NCBI GenBank assembly: GCA_905221605.1
Contig: CAJNDS010002090.1
Coordinates: forward strand, 206,045 to 219,544
Source of the DNA: Symbiodinium natans
Taxonomy: Eukaryota; Sar; Dinophyceae; Suessiales; Symbiodiniaceae
Direction of reading: 5' to 3'
Length of the DNA: 13,500 nt
Under the pieces are notes generated by a model that saw only the letters and a list, made by a program, of their open reading frames with translations, was not told where the DNA came from and did not search any database. A program made the position numbers and the translations under genes. Every line of letters starts with the position of its first letter. Position 1 is the first letter of the stretch. This document shows, piece after piece, positions 1 to 9,300 of the stretch.

Positions 1-297
1 AAAGCAAAGGCATCCCATGTTTAGGTACGTGAGAATTGGGCTTTACGAGGGTGAGGATTTAGGGCTTTGGGTTTGGAATTAGGGTTAGATGTCCGCTGTG
101 AGGTGCTTGAAACCTCGAGCCCCCCAAAAACCGGAAGCTCCCAGACCGCCACAGCCCAAAGCAAGGTCTAGGGTTTAGGGTTTAGGGTTTAGGGTTTAGG
201 GTTTAGGGTTTAGGGTTTAGGGTTTAGGGTTTAGGGTTTAGGGTTTAGGGCCTAGGGCTTAGGGTTTAGGGTTTAGGGTTTAGGGTTTAGGGTTTAC
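1..297 (-). other. TOP1: start of TOP1 intron after exon N
   Basis: The intron begins within a telomere-type array (167-296) and runs off the window. Positions 1-166 are a mixture of variant units and unique sequence. I looked for the next conserved TOP1 block and did not find it. Confidence 0.55.
167..296 (+). repeat. long telomere-type array touching exon N
   Basis: About eighteen TTTAGGG units, perfect except for a CCTAGGGCTTAGGG interruption near 250-263. On the minus strand the array begins at the second base of the TOP1 donor. Confidence 0.95.
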
Positions 298-351
298 CTG
301 ACTGGCAAAAGACCATTCCGTCTCCTTCGCGTTCTTGGCCTTCTCGGCCTC
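298..351 (-). CDS. TOP1: TOP1 exon N, EAEKAK helix and EWSFASQ
   Basis: Eighteen codons, EAEKAKNAKETEWSFASQ, from acceptor ctgtcag|gag. It continues the charged helix of exon M and ends where human TOP1 has KEYGFCIMD. The donor is GT (cag|gtaaac). Its T and the following bases belong to the telomere repeat itself, so the exon abuts the array with no spacer. The next exon, expected to carry the PPGLFRGRG-type motif, is outside the window. Confidence 0.85.
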
Positions 352-3300
352 CTGACAGCGCTACGTCGATCTTGGGCCTTAGACCCTGAGGCCTCGGACC
401 CAACACCACACGTCCAGGGTTTAGGTTTAGGGTTTGGGGTTTAGGGTTCAGCGTTTAGGGTTTAGGGTTTAGTTTCGGGTTTAGGGCCCACCATAGGGTC
501 TGCTCATCCCGCAGAGCGCGCCATAGATGATAAGCTCTCAGCTCATTCAGGTTCTACTTTCAAGGGTGTTAGGACTCGTACCCCCAAGGTTTAGGGTTTA
601 GGGCTTCGGGACGTTTTAAAGGTTTAGGGTTTGGAGTTTAGGTTGCATCTCTAATATACCCCCGAAGATGGCCCTTGTATTACCCTGGAAAATCTTTAGA
701 AAGTGTCCACAAACCCAAGCATACCACCTCAGGGGCTCGAGGTAGAGTCCCGTTGTCTGTTGGTGGCAGACCTCTTCATACCTAAGGTGCCCCGACAAGG
801 GTTTAAGGTTTGTGGGTTAGGGTTCAGAGAGGTGAACAGTCGTACTTTGACTTAAACACACAACAGGCATTTGCCTCTAAACCCTAAACACTAAGCCCTA
901 AACCTAAATCCTGAACCGAAAGAGTGGTTCCAACTGCCTGCTCCCAAAAACAGCCATAAGGCAGGTTCCCTTTCTGGCAAGGTTTGCCAACCCTAAACAT
1001 TAAGGGTTTTGGGTTTAGGGTTTAGGGTTTAGGGCAGCTAGCCTTTACAGGACCCCTAAGAGCAACTCTCACATAGTGTGACCTCCTTAGGGCGCAGGTG
1101 GTAGGCCCTGCAGAACATGGGAAAATATCTTGCTCTCTTGTCCTTCAACCCTAAACCCTAAACCCGAAACCCGGAACCCTAAACCCGAAACCCTAAACCC
1201 GACTAGGTTGCACACAAATTAAAGTGAGGGGGGTTTAGGGTTTCAGGGTTTACGCCACAGTCCTTCTCCTCCTTCGACCGGTTGAGGCGCTTTTGCCTCT
1301 CCGCCTCCCGATAGTCCTTTTGGCAGCTCGGGGGGGGGGTTTAGGGTTTAGGGCTTGTTAGGGTTTAGGGTTTAGGGTTTAGGGTTTAGGGTTTAGGGTT
1401 TAGGGTTTAGGGTTTAGGGTTTAGGGTTTAGGCTCTTGGGAGGATTGGAACCCTAAAGGAAGGTGTGGGGGCTATAGGGTTCGGGGTTTACGGTTCAACG
1501 ATACTCTGCGGATTCCAACCGGGTCTGGGGCTTCGGGTTTAGGTTTTAGGGTTTAAGTTCTCTGGCCAAGAGGGATCATGGATTTTGGGGTTTAGGGCTA
1601 GGGTTTCAGGGCTTCGGGGTTGTGAGGGTTTCAGGGTTTATGTCGCTTCTGGTGGGAGGAGTAGCAGCATTGGGCCCCTTGTAGGAGCTTAGGGTTTGGG
1701 GTCTAGGGTTTAGGGTTTAGGGTTTTAGGGTTTAGGGTTTAGGGTTTAGGGTTTAGGGTTTAGGGTTTAGGGCTTAGGGTAACCTTCTGGGGAGCTGAAG
1801 CCACAGCACCGCCATGAGCGAGAAGTCGCACTTGTGGAACTCCTGGCGCATCTCAGGACCCCGGGCCAGAAACCCAGATCTCCCCTGTGAAAGGCTAGCC
1901 CTAAACCCTAAACCCTAAACCCTAAACCCTAAACCCTAGACCCTAAACCCTCTAACCCTAAACCCAAAACCCCAAACCCTAAACCCCAAACCCTAAACCC
2001 TAAACCCCAAACCCTAAGCCCAAAACCCTAAACCCTAAACCCTTTGTGATGCACAGATCTTGAAAAACGATCAGGGCTGTTCAGCCTAATCCTAAACACA
2101 AAATCGAGGGCTCCTTCAGGACCATCTAGGTTTAGGGTCTAGGGTTTAGGGTTTAGGGTACAGGTTTAGGGCTTAGGGCCAGTTTAGGGGGCAGGGTTTG
2201 CAGCTAACAGTGTAGAGTTTAGGGGTCATTTCCATTTCCCAGGTCCTGGCGCAGCCGATTCCGAGGTGCGGGGGAACCGCGCTCCGGTCCCACGCCTAAA
2301 CCCTGAGCCCCCCAAAACCTCCACCCTCAACCCTAACACCCTAAAGCCCTAAAGCCTAAAGCCTAAACCCTAAACCCTAAACCCTAAACCCTAAACCCGA
2401 ATGAAACCCTAAACCTCTACAGCCCAATAAGCCCCAAGCGCCAAACCCTCAGACTCTCAACCCTGAGAGCCAAACCCTAAGCCCTGAACCCCCCAAGAGC
2501 CCCACCCTGAGAGCCCCGAAGAGGCCCTAAACCCTAAACCCTACACCTACTCCCTAAACCCTAAACCCTAGCCCTAAACCCTAAACCCTAGCCCGAAACC
2601 CTAATCAGCCCTCCAACTTCAGCCCTGGCTCCTTAATCTTGGAGCCTTTGGGCAGGACATCCTTGAACGTCTTCCAGAAATTCCTTGGGAGGCTTGTCAG
2701 CACTGAACCCTCAACCCTACACTAAACACTACACCCTAAACCCTAAACCCGAAACTCCTAAACCCTAAACCCCTGAACCATAAACCCTAAACCCGTTTAG
2801 GGCTTTTGCGCAAGGGCCTACTTAGGATCTGTCAGCTTGGCGTGTCTTCTTTTTTTGGCTTCGTGGTTCAGGATCCGGGATTTCAGGGTTTAGGGGGAGT
2901 TTAAGGTTTAGTCCTTCTGGGTGTCCCTCTTGAGATCAGGTGGCACGTCATCTCTCTTCAAGGCAACCAGACAAACGCCAGATTTAAGAGAACTAACCAT
3001 GTGATCCTATGGATGCAAAATTACACGCATCAGAGAAGGAGAATCAAGACAAAAGGCCCGATTCAGCTGTGTCTTATAAAGGCCCCCTAAACCCTAAACC
3101 CTAAACCCTAAACCCTAAACCCTAAACCCTAAACCCTAAACCCTAAAGCCTAATAAAGAGACCACCAACCAATATAAGCTATGTCTCTTGATGAAGATGT
3201 TCTTGGTCTCGTAGGGCGTGCCCTTCACCTCGGTGACCAGACCCAATTGCGACTTAGCTTGTTTGGGTTCACCCAAAACCCGAAACTCGAAATCCCAAAC

Positions 3301-6300
3301 CCTAAACCCTAAACTCAGTGTTGGGGCTGGGTGCTCTGTTGAGTTCAGCTTTCTGAGAGTTGTGTTCAGTCATGGTCCACATGCGCAAGGCTCACATACA
3401 CGTCTAGAACAACCCGAATATAGATCTTAGTCCTAGTGAAACCCTAAACCCTAAACCCTAAACCCTAAACCCTAAACCCTAAACCCTAACCCTGATAGCC
3501 GAAATCATGCACCTTAGGGTCTCATTCCTCCAAGCGCATGCCCTGAAGCCGAAACCCGGTGTAGGGTTGAAGATCTCTGGGGTTTGGGGTGACGTTGAGG
3601 TTTTGGGGCATTGGGGTTTAGGGTTTAGAGTTTAGGGTTTAGGTTTTAGGGCTTGTGGCATGGAGGTTTCATTTAGGCTTGCGGCTTGCTGGAGCCACGT
3701 TGCTTCTCAAGCACCCAGAGAAGAACAAGTAAGACGGTTCGAGCCCTAGATAAGTTCAAGTAGTCGCTAGGGAAGTTGCAACAGAGTCAACTCCCCCTGC
3801 CCCCCAGCAAAGCATCAACAGCTAGGACAAACAGACGTGTTTTTTTTTGAGCTGGGTCGTTGAGGCAAAAAAACTGACCCTAAGAAAGGTAAACCATACA
3901 CCAGCGGCGAAGCCAATAGGAGGGCGTAAGTCATTCCCAATACTCGCGACGACTACTCACTGTCAACTCAGAGTAACAAAATATGCACAAAGACCCTAAA
4001 CCCTAACTCCTAAACCCTAAGCCCTTAACCCAAAACCCTAAACCCTAACCCCTAGCCCTAAAAACTAAACCCTCCACACAATCCCTATAAACATCAGGTG
4101 GCCGAGGTCCAGTAGTAGGCGATCTCTTCGGCCTCTGGTGGCAGCTCTATGCGCTCGCCATCGTAGATCAGGGGCACCCGGTGAGGTTCGTAGTCCTGGG
4201 ATTTAGGGCTTCGGGTTTAGGGTTTAGGGCTAGGGCTTAGGGATAGGGTTTAGGGTTTTTGGTTTCAGGGTCGAGGGTTTGCAGGGGGTTGGGGGTTGAG
4301 GCGCATGTGATGAAGATGTGATGGTAGAGCCCAGACTGCTACGAATGTCTATAGGGGCCTTCAGTGCCGCTTAAGGGGTGTAGGAGAACCTAAACCCAAA
4401 ACCCGAAACCCTAAACCTTAGCAGGAGGGGGTTCTATGGCTTTGGGGGTTTAGGGTTTAAGGTTTAGGGTTTAGGTTTTAGGGTTTAGGGTTTAGGGTGT
4501 CCCTAAACCCTGAACACGAAATCCCCTTTAACCCTCTACATACATCCCACTTGCGAGCCGTAGATGCTCCAAAAAGACCCTGAATCCGGCAGCACAATGC
4601 CCCCGGTGTTCAGGGCTTCAGGGCTTCCCAGACTTTTGGGAGGTTCCCAAAAGTAGATCCCCTGAAGGGTGCCTAAGAATGATCCAATAGAAGGATTTCC
4701 GGAATTAGGGGACCCCCAATATAAACCCCAAATCGTAGGATTCCCAAAAAATAGGGACCCCGAAAAGGTACCCCTAACCTCGGAAACCACCATAACTAAT
4801 AGTATAAGGTACTATTTTTGGGGGGCTCTGCTTTTGGGAACCTCCGAGGCTTCCGGGCTTTGGACAGTGCCCAAAACCTTCGAGCTCGTCATCCGCCCCA
4901 GGCCCCTCAGGGTTTAGGGTTTAGGGTTGAGGGTTTAGGGTTGAGGGTTTAGGGTCTAGGGTCCCCTAAACTCAAGCCCCAACACCAAAACACCCAAACA
5001 CCCGAACACCATGCCCCTGAGTTAAGCTATCTATACTCCCCGTAGAACCTTAATGAAAAATATGTTTAATATCCTCTTGGGTTTTATATAAACAAAGAGA
5101 AAAAATTTCCAAGGGGGATATAGATATTGCTTGCTTACGGGTTTGTAGGATTTAGGATGTTGGGCAGGCGGGGAGACCGGCTACACTACCGACTGCGCGC
5201 TGAGCTCTGAGAGTGTCGGGGCTGTCGCTTCGTCCTCCGCCATCCTGTGGCCATGAAGAAGAGCCGTGTGCCCCTGTGCGACCACTCCACGACTTGGTGG
5301 TATTCCTGCAACACACAAGGGCGATGCTAGGAAGCACAGTGGTTCCAACTCCAGGCTGATGGTAGCTGTAAAGGCCTGGCTTAGCATCCACGCGTCCGGA
5401 GGGAGCGACTTGGATCTAAGGCAGCCAGCAGGAGCCATCAAGGAGTAGTCGTTCGCCATGCCGGCAGAGGGTGCAAGAAACATCTGCATGGTCTCTTTGT
5501 GGGAAGAGATCAACGGTTTAGGGTTTAGGGTTTACGGTTTAGGGTTTAGGGTTTAGGGCTTAGGGCTTGGGGCACCAGGTCACAACCCTCTTAAGCTGCT
5601 GATGTGATGCTTCAAATGCTGCCTGGAGGGGGGGTGACCCTCCAGGCGAGCTCAGCTCAAGCACATGAAGTGGGGTTTATATTTCTTGTACCCCCAATAG
5701 GACACCCAATATATACACTCACCAATATTAACAAGGAACCTTAAGTACACTCACCAATAACGGAAGTATAAACCCTGCTTCATATCTTATCTAGATCGGG
5801 AGTAACCTAGGAATAAAATAGAGTGACCTGTTAGGTTTTAAGGGTATGATAAGGGAACCCTAACCCTAAAACAAAAAAAAGCCCTACTCCCGGTCCTATA
5901 GTTATACAGCTCTTGGGTATCTAGTTCCGTTGTTTCAGGTATATTAGTTCACCCAAGTGCGCCACTCAACCCAGTTTTGGGCTTAACCTTGCTAAACCCT
6001 ATGAACCCCTAGAAACCCGGAACTCTAAACCCAAAACCCTGAACCCTAAACCCTAAACTCTAAACCCTAATCCTAAACCCTAAACCTCTAGAAACCCTGA
6101 ACCCCACACTTTGTTTGGGCACCCTAATGACCCCATGGACCCCTGAACAAGCGGCTCCTTTGTTCTAGCAAGCGAAGAAATCCCTAAATCCTAGCACCCA
6201 AAACCCCAAAACACCCCGACCCACCAACACACCCCACCAACAAAAAAAAACACAAAGAGCAACATACAAAACAAAACAAGCCCCCGAACCCAAAGCTCTA

Positions 6301-9300
6301 AAACCCTGAAGCCCTATTACCCCCCCCCCCCCCCCCCCAAACCCAAAAACCCTAAAACCTGGGGAGGGTGGAGTTTGCTAAATTTCCCCAAGCCCCAAAG
6401 CCCAATTTCCGACATTCCTAAAACCCCAAACCCCAATCCCCAAAAACCCTTAAACCTAAAAGCCCCCCCCCCCCCCCCCCCCAACCCCCAAAAAACCCAA
6501 AACCCTAAACTCTACATACATGACACCTAAGGAGGGTGGAGCTTGCTGCCCAGAATCTGGCGCGAACAGAAGCCCGTGGTGCTCGAAGGTGTCCTGAGCT
6601 TCGTGGCACCCATGCGTCGGGTGTTTGAACGCTCTTTGGTTTGCGTTGTTTTTTTTTTGGGCGGGGGGGGGGGGGGGGTTAGGGTGTAGGGTTTAGAGTT
6701 TAGGGTTTAGTAGGGTTTAGGGGGGGGTTTAGGGTTCAGGGTGTTAGGGTTTTAGGGTTTTAGGGCTTTAGGGTTTTAGGGCTTGAGGGTTTTAGGGTTT
6801 AGGGTTAGTATATAAGACAGCCTCTCAGGGACCTCCCAGGTCTCCATTGCTTTAGTCTTACCTAAGGGCTTAGGGTTTCATTCGGGTTTAGGGTTTAGGG
6901 TTTAGGGTTTAGGGTTTAGGGTTTAGGGTTTAGGGTTTAGGGTTTAGGGTTTTGGGTTTAGGGTTTAGGGTTTAGGGTTTAGGGTTTAGGGTTTAGGGCC
7001 CTCAGCCCTGCATTTGTGCCAGGAGGCCCACTTCTTGGCACCCTTCTTGCCACTCTCAGCTCCGTCCTCTCAAAAGCAGGCCATTTGGTTGAGGGTTTCA
7101 GGTTTAGGGCTTATGGCTCGGGGTTTCGGTTTTAGGGTTTTGGGGTTTAGGGCCCCTAAACCCTAAACCCTAAACCCTAAACCCTACGCCCTACACCCTA
7201 AACCCTAAACCCTAAACCCTAAACCCTAAACCCTAAACCCTAAACCCTGAACCCTGAACCCTGAACCTACTAACCCAACCCCCAAACCCTAAACAGAAGA
7301 TTTGGTCACTTCCTCAAAGTATGGTCCATTTAAACCCTAAACCCTAAACCCTAAACCCTAAACCCTAAACCCTAAACCCTAAACCCTAAACCCTAAACCC
7401 TAAACCCTAAACCCTAAACCCTAAACCCTAAACCCTAAAAGGGTCACTATTACAAGGCGGCCATCCGGGGAGGCCCCGGATAGTTAGGGGACAGTACCCC
7501 CCCCCCCCCCCAAAGAAAGGACGAAGATTGAGAGAACTCGCCTTTTTGGGCTTTAGGGTTTTCATTTAGGGTTTAGGGTTTAGGGTTTAGGGTTTAGGGT
7601 TTGGGGTTTAGGGAAACGAAGGCTTTCGTCACTTCCACGTCCAGCCCTCTTCTGTGTTCCGTCAGCTACTCTCTACAGGCTGAACTTTTCTTGCTACAAA
7701 CTCACTGAGCCCAGCAAGTCAAGGAGGGCTCTGTCTTACCGGCCAAAGCAAGACATTGTTTCAGTGGCAGGACTGGGTTTCGGGTTTAGGGTTTTGGGTT
7801 TCGGGTTTAAGGTTTAGGGTTTAGAGCGTTTAGGGTACCCTGAGGCTCCGGCTCTAGGGTGTAGGGTCAGGGATCTACAATGACGTCCTCTTGAACCCTA
7901 GGCTCTAAACCCTAAACCGATGGTTATAAGGAACGGCGGTATACAAGAAGCCCAAAAATTGAAAGAAATTCCAGACGCAATCCGCATCTACCATGCTTCT
8001 GCCTGTGTGGGTTTCGAGATTAGGGGCTAGGTACGCTTGGGAGATGATCTGTTATGAGCAATGTGGTGCCCTTAAAAGCCCCGTAAGCTCTAAGGACAAT
8101 TCTCACACATGGAAGGGTTCAGGGTTCGGAATACCCTAAAGGTCCATGCACCTGCCTTGTATAAACCCTAAACCCTAAACCATACACTATGAGCCCGTAA
8201 AACCCTAAAACCCTAAACACAAGCATGTTCAGGTACCTGGACCCTGAAGGTTCGGGTTCCGGCGCAGTCCTCCCTTTCCCACCAGCGGTTGACGGGCTCG
8301 TAATCGTCTTCAGTCTTCATAAGGACCTTTGAAAGGCTAGTGAGCCGACCTTGAGTCTCCCACATCACCCCAACAACCCTACACCCTAAACCCTAAACCC
8401 TAAACCCTAAACCCTTAACCCTAAACCCTATAAACCCTAAACCCTGCCAAAGCCCCAACATCCTTGGCAAACCCCCGGCCTGTGGGCGGTGTTGTTCTGG
8501 GGGTTGGGGGTGTTAGGGTTTAGGGTTTAGGGTTTCGTGTTTAGGGCTTCTTCGTGGCATCAAATGGGTCTGGAGGTTCAGGGTTGCAGCAGTGTGGGGG
8601 TTAGAGCTAGGGTTTAGGGTTAACGTTTAGGGTTTAGAGGGCTTCTTAACCGAATGGGTCTGGACGTTTAGGGTTGAGGGCCTCAGCCGCTTAGGGTTGA
8701 GGGTCAAAGTTCAGGGTCAGTTCTCGAAAAATTGGGTCACCATTCTCCCTTAGGCTCACAATTGGCCCAAAAACCTTATATAAGAAGGCCTTTGGGCCCA
8801 AAAGCCGTAAAATAAGAGTCCTTAGAGCCTTAGGGTTAACGAAAGCTCTAAACCCTAAACCCAGGGCCCGCCCCTGAACTCCTATTTCTTCTTGTGAGTG
8901 GTGGGGTTTGGGGTTTGGAGTTTAGGGGTTGAGGGGTTGAGGGGTTGAGGGGTTGAGGGGTTGAGGGGTTTAGGGGTTTAGGGGTGTAGGGGTTTAGGGG
9001 TTTAGGGGTGTAGGGGTTTAGGGGTTTAGGGGTTTAGGGGTTTAGGGTTTAGGGTGGGGGGGCGGGGGGGTTGTGAGGTTTGGTGTTGTACGGGTTTAGG
9101 AAGCACGGCTTGTTCGGATTCCAGCCGCTTTACATGAGGTTCTGTACCGGGCTTTGCGTTCGAGATCCTAAGCCCCTAAACTCTAAACCCTAAACCCGAA
9201 ACCCTAAACCCTAAACCCTAAACCCCAAACCCTGAACCCTGAACCCTGAACCCCGAACCCGAAGTCCCAAGGAGCCCACCTTCAGTTCCGGCGCAGACTG

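Larger units (their letters stand above)
1317..1809 (-). other. TOP1: TOP1 intron L/M
   Basis: Two G-strand (plus) telomere arrays, 1690-1780 and 1340-1432, fill nearly half of it. The piece at 1630-1680 has an open minus-strand frame but no phase-compatible role. Confidence 0.7.
4196..6557 (-). other. TOP1: TOP1 intron H/I, GA-AG, 2.36 kb
   Basis: The longest intron seen. It contains C-strand variant repeat at 5995-6110, runs of 20 C (6463-6482) and 19 C (6320-6338), a G-strand tract at 5517-5570, foldback elements at 5665-5783, 5028-5126 and 4639-4845, a hairpin at 5621-5647, telomere tracts at 4909-4963, 4447-4497 and 4200-4262, and one unique island at 5157-5515. Confidence 0.65.
6594..7027 (-). 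other. TOP1: TOP1 intron G/H, GC-AG
   Basis: 434 nt, dominated by G-strand (plus) telomere repeat at 6868-6998 and 6679-6805. A 16-G run (6663-6678) lies next to the shorter tract. About 60 nt of unique sequence remains at each side. Confidence 0.7.
7067..8269 (-). other. TOP1: TOP1 intron F/G
   Basis: Holds the perfect C-strand array at 7330-7440, the head-to-head array at 7138-7260, G-strand tracts at 7559-7611 and 7778-7840, a hairpin at 7463-7481 and a 15-C run at 7497-7511. Unique stretches at 7612-7775 and 7930-8130 are repeat-poor, and I see no exon or RNA gene in them. Confidence 0.6.
8327..9279 (-). other. TOP1: TOP1 intron E/F
   Basis: Starts gtgggc and ends caaag|gtc; the bases AAGGT occur at both junctions. 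It holds C-strand repeat at 9173-9255 and 8376-8450, the 8-bp-period array at 8921-9055, a hairpin at 8764-8798, and a diverged direct duplication (8543-8586 and 8639-8676). Confidence 0.6.

Noticed and set aside
616-798. 60-codon minus-strand open frame
   Set aside because: Lies in an intron, crosses repeat-flanked sequence, ends in telomere-like codons, and has no motif or link to the TOP1 frame.
1630-1680. Possible micro-exon between exons L and M
   Set aside because: L and M align with the family without a gap when joined directly.
3218-3430. 70-codon plus-strand open frame
   Set aside because: Runs antisense over exon J and through telomere-like units; it is an other-frame shadow.
4536-4917. 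Overlapping open frames of 85 and 82 codons on opposite strands
   Set aside because: Both follow the inverted-repeat element at 4639-4845 and have proline/glycine-rich, motif-free products.
5152-5513. Three overlapping open frames (60-110 codons)
   Set aside because: Mutually overlapping on both strands with no recognised domain; kept only as an unexplained island.
7330-7440. True chromosome end
   Set aside because: TOP1 exons continue on both sides, so every telomere-type array here is interstitial.
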